From assembly GCA_022072055.1 (NCBI GenBank), contig JAJVIK010000012.1, forward strand, positions 1 through 49,255: a DNA stretch of 49,255 nt, written 5' to 3'. The stretch is from a bacterium. GTDB lineage: Bacteria; Hinthialibacterota; Hinthialibacteria; OLB16. Position 1 is the stretch's first letter, and each line of letters opens with the position of its first letter. The notes under the pieces are model-generated. The model was not told the DNA's origin, did no database searches, and was given only the letters and a program-made list of their open reading frames with translations. The position numbers and the translations under genes were made by a program. This document shows positions 21,209-30,700 of the stretch, in pieces.

Positions 21209-22042
21209 TCAGTTCAGCGTGAATACGTTCAGTGTCGATCCCCCGCCGCTGCCCGCGCCGTTCACCTCCACCGTCGCGTCCTCCACTAGAACCGAGTCCA
21301 CGGCGTGAGTCCCCGAGGCGTCGAGGATCCTTACAGGCATGAAGCGCGCCTCACTTGTGGGTGGATTGACGCCAGCCCCATTCAGGAGGTCCGCGCCGTG
21401 CCTGTCGCGGATGTAGATGTCGTACCCGTCCGAGGCCGTGCCCGGCGTGGTTTGAATCAAATAGATTCTTCCTGGTCGAACGCCACCCCGAATCGGAATG
21501 GCCAGCACACCGTTCGAGGCCGCGCCCCAGGCCAGTTCGAGCATCGAGTAGCCGTCATAATGGCGCTGCCTCGGTTTCAGGAAGGGGGTTGTCGTCGCCG
21601 TTACCGTGGGGGTCCGCGTCGGCGTGAATGTCGCCGTGTTCGTGACTGTCGGGGTCGGCGTCGCTGTGGGTGTCGAAGTCCGAGTTGATGTCGGTGTCGG
21701 CGTGGGCGCGAGAACCGTGATCGTGCCCGTGGCACTGGTCGAGCCACCCGCGTCATAAGCGGTGAAGGTCCATGTGTAGACGCCCGGAACCGTGTAAGTG
21801 TGCGAGGTCGTCACCACCACGGTGGTGCCTGAGATTGCGGCGCTTGCGTCCACCACCTCCGGTGCCTCGAACGCAAATTCCCAAGTCGCCAGCGCCACGT
21901 CATCCGTAGCCGCGGCAACAAAGTCCACCACCAGGGGCGCGCCTCCATTCCTCGGGTCCGCGTTCACCGACACCTCCGGCAATGCGCCCCATGCACCGCT
22001 CGTAGCGAGCAGAATTCCCAAGACCAGAATCAGATGTTTCAT
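21209..22042 (-). CDS. exported PKD-like protein with Pro/Thr linker
   Basis: 277 residues: signal peptide (MKHLILVLGILLATSGAWG), a PKD/immunoglobulin-like domain with PEVSVNADPRNGGAPLVVDF and SHTYTVPGVYTWTFTAYDAG, a Thr/Pro-rich linker of about 45 residues, and a C-terminal beta domain, HYDGYSMLELAWGAASNGVL onward. PKD domains bind surfaces or polysaccharide. Lying between tail hub and lysis genes, it may be an exported product altering the host surface or a late virion-associated adhesin; the signal peptide favours the first. Confidence 0.7.
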   Translation of the reverse strand: MKHLILVLGILLATSGAWGALPEVSVNADPRNGGAPLVVDFVAAATDDVALATWEFAFEAPEVVDASAAISGTTVVVTTSHTYTVPGVYTWTFTAYDAGGSTSATGTITVLAPTPTPTSTRTSTPTATPTPTVTNTATFTPTRTPTVTATTTPFLKPRQRHYDGYSMLELAWGAASNGVLAIPIRGGVRPGRIYLIQTTPGTASDGYDIYIRDRHGADLLNGAGVNPPTSEARFMPVRILDASGTHAVDSVLVEDATVEVNGAGSGGGSTLNVFTLN

Positions 22043-22053
22043 GGCTGCCTCCC

Positions 22054-23406
22054 CTATACCGCTGATTGCTGCACACGCTGGACGTAACTCACGAGCCTCG
22101 CGAGCGCGTCCAGGAGATCCGTCTTCGGCTTGAAGCTCACTCCATAGCCCAGGCCGCCGGCCACGTCGCCGACCTCCATCTGCACCTTCATGGGGTCGGC
22201 TAAGTCACGGGTCACCTGCCACACCTTCGCGGTGATGTTCGTGCCCGACTCCTTCGAGACCAACCGGATGAGAGAGCCAGGCTCGAGCGCCAGCGCCTCG
22301 AACGAGTAGTCGAACTGATCCGTGTGCGAGAGGTCGATCATCCCGATCTGAAACTCCTCTCGCGGACGGTTCCGTCGCGCCAACTCGTTCTCCGCGAGAG
22401 TCTGGAGTTGCGATTCAACATCGACATCCGGCGCGTGGTAATAGCCCGTCCGAATTCCGTAGAGCGCTTGCGCCGCGGTGTCGTCTACAATCACCGTGAG
22501 CGTTTCTCCCGCGATGGTCTTGCCGGTGGCGATCAGTCGGGTCTCGATTGCCCGATAATCCAGGGCGTGATTGATTCGCGTGGCGTTTTTCGCGAAGCCG
22601 ATGACATGCCCCTCCTGGTACCCGATGTCATAGTCCCACACCAACCGACGCCGAGGGCTGACATACATGTACCCGCCGAGCATCTCGATCAGCTCTTTCA
22701 GCGCGGCGAGGATGGACTTGTCGTGCGCCCCGAGGGTCAGCTGGGTTTGCGCAATTCCCGGATGCAGGCGCCCGACAGAGATCGCTGGAGACTGCCCCTG
22801 ATATGTGTTCAGCCAGTCGGCCAGGATGTTTGCCACCGACCGCGCGCCCCCCGTGGTGTAATTCCGGATGTAGTCCTTGGCGAAGCGCGCCAGCAATCCC
22901 TCACAGCTGACTTTCAGGACCCGCTCGTCCTCTTCCTCCTCCTCGGTGGCCTGGATGACAAACACCCGCCTTGGCGTCGTCTCCCGTCCGCGGAGGAGCC
23001 AGACCTCGTTCGGATGCGAGAGAAAGAGCGCTGGGTCCTCCGCGGCGAAATACGTGAACTCCAACGAGCCGGGTTGGTTCACCGCGTCCACCCAGCGCGC
23101 GGTCAACCACTTGGGCAGGTGCGACAAGAAGCGTCCTTCCCTCGTTCTCAGTTCGAGTCGATACTCCCCGGTGGTGGAAATCGAGGGTTGGTCCTGGAAG
23201 ACCGCATTGAGGAGTAGTCCCCCGACCGCGCCCTCTCCAACGCCGACCGCGTCCGCGCCCTCCGACGCGACTTCTCCCGACCCCGCGAACATGGAGAGAA
23301 GGCGCTCGTCGAGGCCGTTTACCACGACCCCGTTGAACGTGCCCTCGTTGAACCCGGTCGGCCGGCCCCACAAAGGGCCCACACGCCTGTCAGTTGCTTG
23401 GACCAT
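22054..23406 (-). CDS. tail hub / tail-associated protein
   Basis: 450 residues. The region from EYRLELRTREGRFLSHLPKW to WDYDIGYQEGHV resembles siphovirus tail-tip proteins (gp27/Tal-like hub), with FVIQATEEEEEDERVLKVSC, VANILADWLNTY, SILAALKELIEMLGGYMYVS and GSLIRLVSKESG. It would form the ring or cone below Dit at the tail tip. Its place after Dit and fibre genes and its mixed beta content support this. No clear endopeptidase motif is seen, so a structural hub is the safer call. Confidence 0.78.
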   Translation of the reverse strand: MVQATDRRVGPLWGRPTGFNEGTFNGVVVNGLDERLLSMFAGSGEVASEGADAVGVGEGAVGGLLLNAVFQDQPSISTTGEYRLELRTREGRFLSHLPKWLTARWVDAVNQPGSLEFTYFAAEDPALFLSHPNEVWLLRGRETTPRRVFVIQATEEEEEDERVLKVSCEGLLARFAKDYIRNYTTGGARSVANILADWLNTYQGQSPAISVGRLHPGIAQTQLTLGAHDKSILAALKELIEMLGGYMYVSPRRRLVWDYDIGYQEGHVIGFAKNATRINHALDYRAIETRLIATGKTIAGETLTVIVDDTAAQALYGIRTGYYHAPDVDVESQLQTLAENELARRNRPREEFQIGMIDLSHTDQFDYSFEALALEPGSLIRLVSKESGTNITAKVWQVTRDLADPMKVQMEVGDVAGGLGYGVSFKPKTDLLDALARLVSYVQRVQQSAV

Positions 23407-23581
23407 CTTCCACCACCTGGACCATTCGGTGTTGTCCGTTCGCGCCCATGCGGGGACTGTGCGACGCGATGAATTCGGTCAGGACTCTCACGCTTTCTTG
23501 AAGCACGATGTGCTGCTGGCGAGTCAGCTGAATCGTAGCGACTATCGCGTCCAGGTTTTGCAGTGCTTGTTCAGGATTCAC
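23390..23581 (-). CDS. hypothetical small phage protein
   Basis: 63 residues, mostly helical: ALQNLDAIVATIQLTRQQHI and VRVLTEFIASH. Its last codons overlap the tail hub gene by 17 bp and it begins 13 bp after the fibre gene. It could be a small tail or chaperone factor; no family is recognised. Confidence 0.55.
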   Translation of the reverse strand: MNPEQALQNLDAIVATIQLTRQQHIVLQESVRVLTEFIASHSPRMGANGQHRMVQVVEDGPSN

Positions 23582-23593
23582 GCTCGTCTCCTC

Positions 23594-24646
23594 TTAGCTG
23601 TACAGGGGGAGCCACACTTCATAGTCGTTGCCCCCATATGTCACCTTGCACCGGATCTTTCCGAAATACGATCCGAGCGCCCCTGTGTGAAATGCATAGG
23701 TCACTTGGCTGTGCTTAAACCACACAACAGGATTTGTATCATTGGTCATCTTTTCGATTCGTAGTGTTCCGTTTGCGCTGCCTCCGTCGACATGCAGAAT
23801 GCCTTCCGGACCGGAGTTGGTTCCAACCCGTAGCGTTGGTGGGTATCCCCAGGCGGCGCTTCCCTCCGTTGCTCCTGCCGTCAAGACCTTTCCGTTATTT
23901 GTGGTTCCAGTCTTGATCGCCGCCGTCAACAGATACCCGCCGATGTCGGTCAGCGTCACTGGAGTCGTTCCGGCGCTCACAAGACCCTTCAGCAGCGTCG
24001 CGCCTTCGACCGTCAATTGCTTGGTGTGATCGATTCGAGCCGCCAGCGCTGGCGTTGTCGAATCATCGGGCGTCGTCCAGAACTCCCACGCGCCCGGCAT
24101 GTCACTGGCCCCTGGGGTCGTCCCCACCTTCGCCACGAGCTTTGCCGCATCTCGGTATGTCGAGCCGTCGTAACCAGTGACCAGCAGGGTGAACAACGTG
24201 TCTCCGGATTCCACGACTGTGGGCGAGCCCACTGAGTTCCGGCACGATTGCTGGATTACCGAGTTCTGCGCAATGGTGTTTCGCAGCCACGTGCCCGAGA
24301 GAATTGTCGTGCCGTTCTCGATCCCATTGATCGCCGAGTGGAGGTCGTCCACGGACCCCTTCGTCCAGAGGAGTTGCACCTTTGTTCCTGTCACCCACGC
24401 ACTCGCCAGCGTGCCCTGTTGCCCGCGAGCCAACGAGCTGAATGTGTCGCCGCTCCGCGTATAGACCAAGACGATTTCAAATCCATCGTCCACCGAGTTC
24501 GTGAATAGCGTCACCCAGAATTGGCCCGATGCGGGGAAGGCCGAGCCTTGGCCCGCGCTTAAGGACATCGCGCCCGCGCCGCTCGAAATGTCCGCCGCGA
24601 GCGTCCCGACCGCGTTATTGGCCACCGCTTTGAAAGTCGTCGCCAT
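23594..24646 (-). CDS. tail fibre / receptor-binding protein candidate
   Basis: 350 residues from MATTFKAVANNAVGTLAADI; the reported longer frame lacks the paralogous start. The first about 110 residues (ISSGAGAMSLSAGQGSAFPA, ARGQQGTLASAW) are paralogous to the protein at 26376-26927, implying a shared virion attachment domain. The rest is Thr/Gly-rich beta structure with WTTPDDSTTPALAARIDHTK and LRVGTNSGPEGILHVDGGSA, typical of fibre shafts. It probably contacts the host surface. Confidence 0.75.
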   Translation of the reverse strand: MATTFKAVANNAVGTLAADISSGAGAMSLSAGQGSAFPASGQFWVTLFTNSVDDGFEIVLVYTRSGDTFSSLARGQQGTLASAWVTGTKVQLLWTKGSVDDLHSAINGIENGTTILSGTWLRNTIAQNSVIQQSCRNSVGSPTVVESGDTLFTLLVTGYDGSTYRDAAKLVAKVGTTPGASDMPGAWEFWTTPDDSTTPALAARIDHTKQLTVEGATLLKGLVSAGTTPVTLTDIGGYLLTAAIKTGTTNNGKVLTAGATEGSAAWGYPPTLRVGTNSGPEGILHVDGGSANGTLRIEKMTNDTNPVVWFKHSQVTYAFHTGALGSYFGKIRCKVTYGGNDYEVWLPLYS

Positions 24647-24647
24647 A

Positions 24648-25139
24648 TCAGTACTCGATCTGCTCTTCGAGCGATCCAAGTCTCGCAATGTCCAAGAGGA
24701 ATTTTTGACGCCTCGTTCCGTTTGGAACCCAGGCATCCGCGTAGCGGATTCCCATCGCCAGAACGTGTGATCGGAGAACCAGTCGCCCCTTCGAGCGAAC
24801 ACCGGACCGGATTATTCCCATGTGGGCCCTCGACAGGAACGATCCGCTATCCACTGGGTTGAACCAGCGGTTATGTTGGGCTGTGTTGATCATCTCTGGA
24901 GTGGCATCCCCGAGGGCTCCCCCCGTGACTGTGGCGTACAGCAAGCGGAGGAATGCTTCACGGTCTGCCTCCCACAGGTCGATAACTGTCCGCTGAAACT
25001 CAGCCTGCTCCGTGACCGTGACCGTGAGGTCGGCCACCCAGATTGGCGTTGCCGTGGGTTGCGGCGTCTGCCCGTGACACTGGCGGCACTGACATCCCAA
25101 AAGAAACAACGCTGTCAGAATGACCGTGAATTGGCGCAT
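24648..25139 (-). CDS. predicted lipoprotein in the tail module
   Basis: 163 residues with a lipoprotein signal peptide MRQFTVILTALFLLGCQ (lipobox LLGC), a short PQPTATP linker and a helical domain, FQRTVIDLWEADREAFLRLL to RQKFLLDIARLGSLEEQIEY. A membrane lipoprotein expressed with tail genes recalls phage lipoproteins that block receptors against superinfection or self-inactivation; that role is inferred. It lies between two fibre-like genes and ends one base before the next start. Confidence 0.7.
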   Translation of the reverse strand: MRQFTVILTALFLLGCQCRQCHGQTPQPTATPIWVADLTVTVTEQAEFQRTVIDLWEADREAFLRLLYATVTGGALGDATPEMINTAQHNRWFNPVDSGSFLSRAHMGIIRSGVRSKGRLVLRSHVLAMGIRYADAWVPNGTRRQKFLLDIARLGSLEEQIEY

Positions 25140-25149
25140 GATGGGCTCC

Positions 25150-26367
25150 TTAGTATTTCATCTCATTGAAGGTCCACTCGATGCCCAGGCATCTGGACTG
25201 GCTCGCCCCGTCAGGGTCTTCGAGCTCCACAGTGACCCACACCTTCTCGTTGGAGGCAATCGGGTACGGTAGGTCGGCATCCGTCCCGCTGTTTTCGAGG
25301 CGGTAATAGTAGGTCGTGGCAATGTTGTTAAGTCCCGATCCGGTCGTGAAATCAGTTCCGGCTGGTCCGACAAAATTCGTGACGGTTCCGGGCGAGGTCG
25401 TGGTGCTCTTTGACATGGTGACGTTGAAGGACTCGTCGCCATCACCGGCGTAAAGCATGACCTTGATGGATGCGATCACGGTTCCTGGCATTTGGTTTGG
25501 ACAATCGAATGCGATGTTCCATTCCGTCGTTATTCCATTGTCCGTCCAGTAGTCGCCGGACTGGTATGCCGGTCCGACGCCAATGAGTAGGCCGACATTT
25601 CTGCCCTCGGACGCTGGCTGATAGATCGTCCTGGGGCTTCCACTGCTTCCAACGGTCAGCTCCTTGTCTATGTCCGCGCCCCCCGTGTAGGTCAGTCCCG
25701 CAGCGGGGGCATCCGTGTCCACCGAAAACACGTTAGCGCCGTCGGTACCGAACCCAATGGTGTTATCGCCCGTGCTCCAATTCATAAACAATCCGGCATC
25801 GGACCCGAATCGCGCCTTCCCTCCCGACGCAAAGAATCGAATCCGCTCGCTCCCTCCAAGTGAGTGGCCGACGGAGCCCGTGCGAATCACCGCATCCAGT
25901 GGCACGTTACCGGCGCTTACCGAGCCTCCGACCTCGACCGTATATCCGGCGACTGTCTCCTGCATGGTTGTCCCATCATGCGCCGACGCCCCGAAGAACA
26001 TTACAAAGTCCGTATTCTGCACTGCCCCGCCGGAACGACTCTTCCTAAAGACGATACGTTGAGCAGCTTGCGAGCTGGCGGTGTTGTCAAGGTAAATGCC
26101 GCGCGGAGTGGAGGACGCAGTTGTGAGATACAACTGCGACAGCGAGTCTGGCGTCGCGCCGATCCCGACCTTCTGGTTCGCAATCGTGCATGCAATGTCG
26201 CCGTCAGTTTCGACTGCCAATGCCGTTGCTCCGCCATCCTCCTTAATTGAAAATACGCTTCCACTCGGTGGCTGAACACCATCGATGACGTAGGTGACGC
26301 CCATCAACAGGAATCCCCACCCAATGGCGGCTCCCCCACATATAAAGAGCTTCGCCCGATGCGTCAT
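25150..26367 (-). CDS. fibre-like surface protein with N-terminal membrane segment
   Basis: 405 residues from MTHRAKLFICGGAAIGWGFL; GAGGTG precedes this ATG, though a GTG four codons earlier overlaps the upstream stop. A hydrophobic N-terminus is followed by fibre-type sequence, VFSIKEDGGATALAVETDGD, KVGIGATPDSLSQLYLTTAS and FGTDGANVFSVDTD, and a beta-rich C-terminal domain. The VGIG-T-P pattern is common in tail fibres. A membrane-like N-terminus is odd for a virion fibre; it may be anchored on the cell or cleaved. Confidence 0.65.
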   Translation of the reverse strand: MTHRAKLFICGGAAIGWGFLLMGVTYVIDGVQPPSGSVFSIKEDGGATALAVETDGDIACTIANQKVGIGATPDSLSQLYLTTASSTPRGIYLDNTASSQAAQRIVFRKSRSGGAVQNTDFVMFFGASAHDGTTMQETVAGYTVEVGGSVSAGNVPLDAVIRTGSVGHSLGGSERIRFFASGGKARFGSDAGLFMNWSTGDNTIGFGTDGANVFSVDTDAPAAGLTYTGGADIDKELTVGSSGSPRTIYQPASEGRNVGLLIGVGPAYQSGDYWTDNGITTEWNIAFDCPNQMPGTVIASIKVMLYAGDGDESFNVTMSKSTTTSPGTVTNFVGPAGTDFTTGSGLNNIATTYYYRLENSGTDADLPYPIASNEKVWVTVELEDPDGASQSRCLGIEWTFNEMKY

Positions 26368-26375
26368 TTCACACC

Positions 26376-26927
26376 TCACACTGGGTCCAGCGCGATTCGG
26401 TACTGGACACCGTTTATCCAGATTTTCAGGGAAACCTCCGGCGCGAACGTCGTCAGCGCCTCAACCTCTTCATCCGTGCGGAGGGCCAGCGTGGCCTTCC
26501 CGCCAGAGGCGTCCTTGGAAAAGATTTGAATCTTGTCCACTAGGTCCTCGATCGGGTCATCGTTCGGACTGATCAGGTTCAGAACTTCCACCAAATTACC
26601 CACCGCGAAGGCGTTGACCGCGTCCTGGATTTCCTGTGCGTGGCCCGCCGTCCACAGGATTTGAACGTTCGCCCCCGCGCTCCAAGCCTGCGCTGTGGTT
26701 CCCTGCTGCGCCCGCGCAATGGAGCTCAGCACATCCCCTGTCCTCGATGCGACCAGAACGATCTCGTTCGCCGACTCCACAGTTCCGCTGAATATCGTCG
26801 CCCAGAAGTTTGACGTGGGAAACTTCGCGCCCTGCCCGCTCTGCAACGTCAGGGAGGTCGCGCCCGATGAGATGTTCGCGTTGAGGATCCCCGCTGCGTT
26901 GTTGGTGACCCCTTTGAAAGTCGGCAT
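26376..26927 (-). CDS. fibre-base protein, paralogue of the 23594 gene
   Basis: 183 residues. The N-terminal 110 residues, MPTFKGVTNNAAGILNANIS, SGQGAKFPTSNFWATIFSGT and IARAQQGTTAQAW, align with the N-terminus of the fibre candidate at 23594-24646. The rest is short, ending FAPEVSLKIWINGVQYRIAL. It may be the tail-proximal part of a fibre, with distal segments encoded by neighbours. Start and stop are contiguous with Dit (shared base at 26927). Confidence 0.7.
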   Translation of the reverse strand: MPTFKGVTNNAAGILNANISSGATSLTLQSGQGAKFPTSNFWATIFSGTVESANEIVLVASRTGDVLSSIARAQQGTTAQAWSAGANVQILWTAGHAQEIQDAVNAFAVGNLVEVLNLISPNDDPIEDLVDKIQIFSKDASGGKATLALRTDEEVEALTTFAPEVSLKIWINGVQYRIALDPV

Positions 26928-27706
26928 CAGAGATACCTGTCGTAGTAAGTCACGGTCCAGGAATACGTTCCGGCCAAGCCGGTCAGCGTGAATGTGTTCA
27001 GGACCGCTGGAGTCAAGCGCGCGAACTCATGGGCATAGTTGTCCACCGACTTCATGATCGCCGCCCATGTGACCCCATCGTGGGAGACCTCGGCGATCTG
27101 TCGCTCTCCGTCCAACCGGATGCGCTCGTTCGCGGCGAGCGGGTAAGTCGTCTTGAAGACCGCCTGCGACGGCGAATGGATCACCTCAATCGCCGCGGCC
27201 GCCGAGGCGTTCCCGTTCACTCCCGTGATGATGCATCGGGTCTCCTCATTGCCCCCCGGCGTGAAGGAGAGCGAGGTTGTCGCCGTGTTCTGAGTGCGCT
27301 GGGTGACATCGTAGGTTGTGGGATCCGGACAGAAGAACTGGAGGGTCGTCCCGACCGCACGCTGACCACCAGCCGGAGCTGCCGACAACCCCTCCTGCAA
27401 ACGTCCCACATAGAACCGGTCGCTCTGGTAATCCAGAACGATCTTCTTCTCCCCCTTGCTCGGTCGCAGCAGAGAGCGAATGTTCTGCCAATTGGCCAGC
27501 AGATCGTTGAAGTCCTGCCCCTTGACCACCACGGGCACCGACAAAACCCGTGGCTCGAGGAACTTCCCCCGCACGATTGCTCCATGCTCCCGCGACCGCT
27601 GCGCTGTCGAAAGTCGTGGTTTGCTCAGAAATTGAATCGGGCCGTCCACCACGGTTACCCCGTAGGCCGACAAGTCCACCCCATCAAACGACAGTGAGTC
27701 AGCCAT
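26927..27706 (-). CDS. distal tail protein (Dit)
   Basis: 259 residues with siphovirus distal-tail features: SFDGVDLSAYGVTVVDGPIQ, KGQDFNDLLANWQNIRSLLR, KIVLDYQSDRFYVGRLQEGL and TTLQFFCPDPTTYD, the galectin-like/ring layout of Dit proteins. A ring of Dit joins the tail tube to the tip and fibres. It directly follows the tape measure gene, the canonical order, and precedes fibre and hub genes. Confidence 0.85.
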   Translation of the reverse strand: MADSLSFDGVDLSAYGVTVVDGPIQFLSKPRLSTAQRSREHGAIVRGKFLEPRVLSVPVVVKGQDFNDLLANWQNIRSLLRPSKGEKKIVLDYQSDRFYVGRLQEGLSAAPAGGQRAVGTTLQFFCPDPTTYDVTQRTQNTATTSLSFTPGGNEETRCIITGVNGNASAAAAIEVIHSPSQAVFKTTYPLAANERIRLDGERQIAEVSHDGVTWAAIMKSVDNYAHEFARLTPAVLNTFTLTGLAGTYSWTVTYYDRYL

Positions 27707-30700
27707 CAGGCCACCCCCACATTGACCGACAGCCCCGCTTGTGACAGTCGCTGGAGGAATACATCGGAGATCCGCCCGAGCAGCATGTCCACGTCAGCCG
27801 GGTTCGAGGCGTCCACGTGCTCGACATGCACGAGGGGTCCACTGATCGTGACATTTCCCTGCGCACCGGAGCCGCCCGATCCCGATGATCCCGGCATTGG
27901 ACTGAGCGCCGACAGCATGGCCGAGAATCCGGAATCCAGCATGCCGAAGCCGGACGATGGCACATACAGCGATCCATCCGAAGTCGTTCCACCACCCCCG
28001 GTCGTTGTTCCCCCACCGGAGGTCGGCAAACCGAGTGCCGCAATTCGCCTCTGCGCCTCCGCCTGGACCTGCGCCTGACGCACAATGGCGCGGATCTCCG
28101 CCTCCATCTGATTCCTCAGTTGGACCGCGTTCGCCCATTCGATCCCAGCCACCCACGCGCGAGCCTCCGCCCGTCGCTCCTCGCGGGTCTGACCAAAGTG
28201 GATGCCCTGAAACGTGTCCTGCATCGCCCGGAACTGATCCGTCATCCGCTGGCTCCGGACGATGTCCTGGAGTCCGACTATCCCGCCTGACGCAAACCCA
28301 CGGACCGCCGCCATCATGTCCGCATGCGACATCACTCTGGACCCTGCGGGCAGGGCCACCAGCTCCGGTCCGCGCTCGCCCACCTTCACAATCGGATGGG
28401 AGGTCACTCCACCTCCGGCGCGCGCCTCCCCCGCAAGGCCGACGGTCACCAGGCCTCCGGGCAACCCACGGACACTCTCAATCGCGCGAGACACCTCCTC
28501 ACGGATGCTTTCCGCCGACCGAGCGACAGCCCCAGCCGACACAACCGCCGTGGCCGAGATCGAATCGAGGGCCTCACGCGAGCGCCTCGCCATCCCCTCC
28601 ATCGCCACCGTGATCAGGTCGCCACCGTCCGACGTGGTGTCCACCAGGTTCCCCATCATGCTGGACCAGGTGGAGGTCATTCCCGATTGCAGGTGTTGTG
28701 TGAGCGCCAAGAGGTCCTCGGAGAGGGCCCGCTGTTGCTCCTCGATCTGACCAGCCGCAAAGCCGTTCTGCTCGGCCAGGTCCGCGAGGAACTCCCCGAA
28801 GGTCTGGAGATAGATCGCACTGCCAAACTCACCCCAAGTGATGACCCCAGCTCGGAGGGTCCGCGTCATGTCGGCAAGGTGCTGTTGAAGGAGTTCGTCT
28901 TGGGTCATGCCCAAGCGCTCTTGGAGGTACGCCAACTGCGCCGCGTAGTCCGAGAGGTTGGTCACTCCCGCGACTCCCGCCCGGCGAAGCGCTTCGCTGT
29001 TCTCTTCAAAGAGGGATGTAACTTGGCTTGCCCTTTCTCCCGCCTCCGTCGCCGCATCGCCGATCCGACCCCAGTCACTCGTGAGTTGTTCCGCAAATCC
29101 ACGACTCGTCTGCGCCGCCTCCGCCATCGCTTCATTTTGGGCTTGGATCGACGCGAGCACGTCCCTGAGCGCGGGACTGATGCCTTGTGATACCGCTGCC
29201 TCAATCTCGGACCCGGCAACCCGGAAGCTCTTTCCACCGGAAAGGGCGAACTCCCCGCCCTTCTCCATCGCTACTCCTGCCTCAAGGAACTGTTGGCCTC
29301 CGACGACCGCGCGGATGCCACCCTTTTCGAGCTGCTCTCCTGCTCCAAACATTTGCGTTGCAGCAAGAACTATGAGCGGAGTCGCCTGACGCAAGACAGG
29401 CATCACCGCACCAAGCGATGCAACGATTGCGTCTTTGAATTCCCCAAAGTACAAATTGGCCGACTTTGAAAGATTCTCGAAGGCATCGATCCAGGTCGAG
29501 TGCCCGAACCACCCCTTAATGCTCTGCCAGAACTCTTCCATCTTACCCTTCACAGTATCGATAGGACCGGTGACCGCATCCTTGAATTGGCTCCAATACT
29601 CAGACGCTTTTTCGGCTAGGTTCTTGAATGCGTCGATAATCTTCCATGAGACCCAGTCAATAAAATTGAGAAATCCAAAGAGCCCATTCATCAATGCGTC
29701 CAGAGTTGTGTTCCAAGCTCCGCTTATGAATAGGCCAAAAGCTTCACTGATCACCGACCGAAGACCGTCAAAGAATTCACCCATAGAGCGCCGAAACAGA
29801 TCCAGGACTGAGAGGCTTCCATCAGTTCCTTGCTTGAAAGAATCGAGTATTCCTTCCCACATCGCCTGCGCAGCAGTCGTCGAAATCTCCTTGATGGCGG
29901 TCCACGCTATGGCCGATCCTTCCTTTAGAAGGGAGAGCGCTTCTTCCGAGTCTCTTTTCCCCTTGCTGAAATAGCCCTTGATGCCCTCCCACATCAGGAG
30001 GACCCCCTCCTTCAGCCGATGGAACGCCTCCCCGAATTGCGATGCCCGTGAAGAGAATGCGGTGGCGAAGTTCCGCCAGAGGAGCGCGAAGGCGTCCCCT
30101 AGTGTTCCGAAGGACTTCATAATGTTGGCCGACCCCGCGTCCCAAGCCCGCTTTATCCCGGCCCACATGGAATGAGCAGCCTCCCCTATACCCTTCCAGT
30201 TATCGACGATCAAATACCCCGCGGCCCCAATTGCCGCTGCTCCCGCAATGAAGGGGCCCATGAAGACAAGGAACGACGCACCCATCGCGGCAAGCGATGT
30301 CCCGATGGAAGCGACGGCAGCCAGCATCCCCCACACAGCGGAGCCCACCCCAGCGACGGCAGAGACCATGGCAGGGAATACACCGATGGCGGCTTTGATA
30401 CCTGCAAGCATTAATGGCACGACACCAGTGACCGCCGAGATCGCGCCGGAGAAGAGTCCGAATCCGGAAACCAGCGACGGCAGGATGACCAGGACTGGCC
30501 CCGTGACCGCCATGAAGGCCGCAATGCCAGCGGTGACCGTGGTCAACGTTTGGAAGAGCTCGGGATTCTCCTTGATCCATTCCTGAATCCTGCTCGTCAG
30601 CCCGCTCACAATAATCGTCAGGCCGCCCAGGACCGGAGCAAGCGCGTCTGTCACCTCCGTGGCAAGGACCTTCACCGCCTGCCAGATCTGCTGAAAGGCA

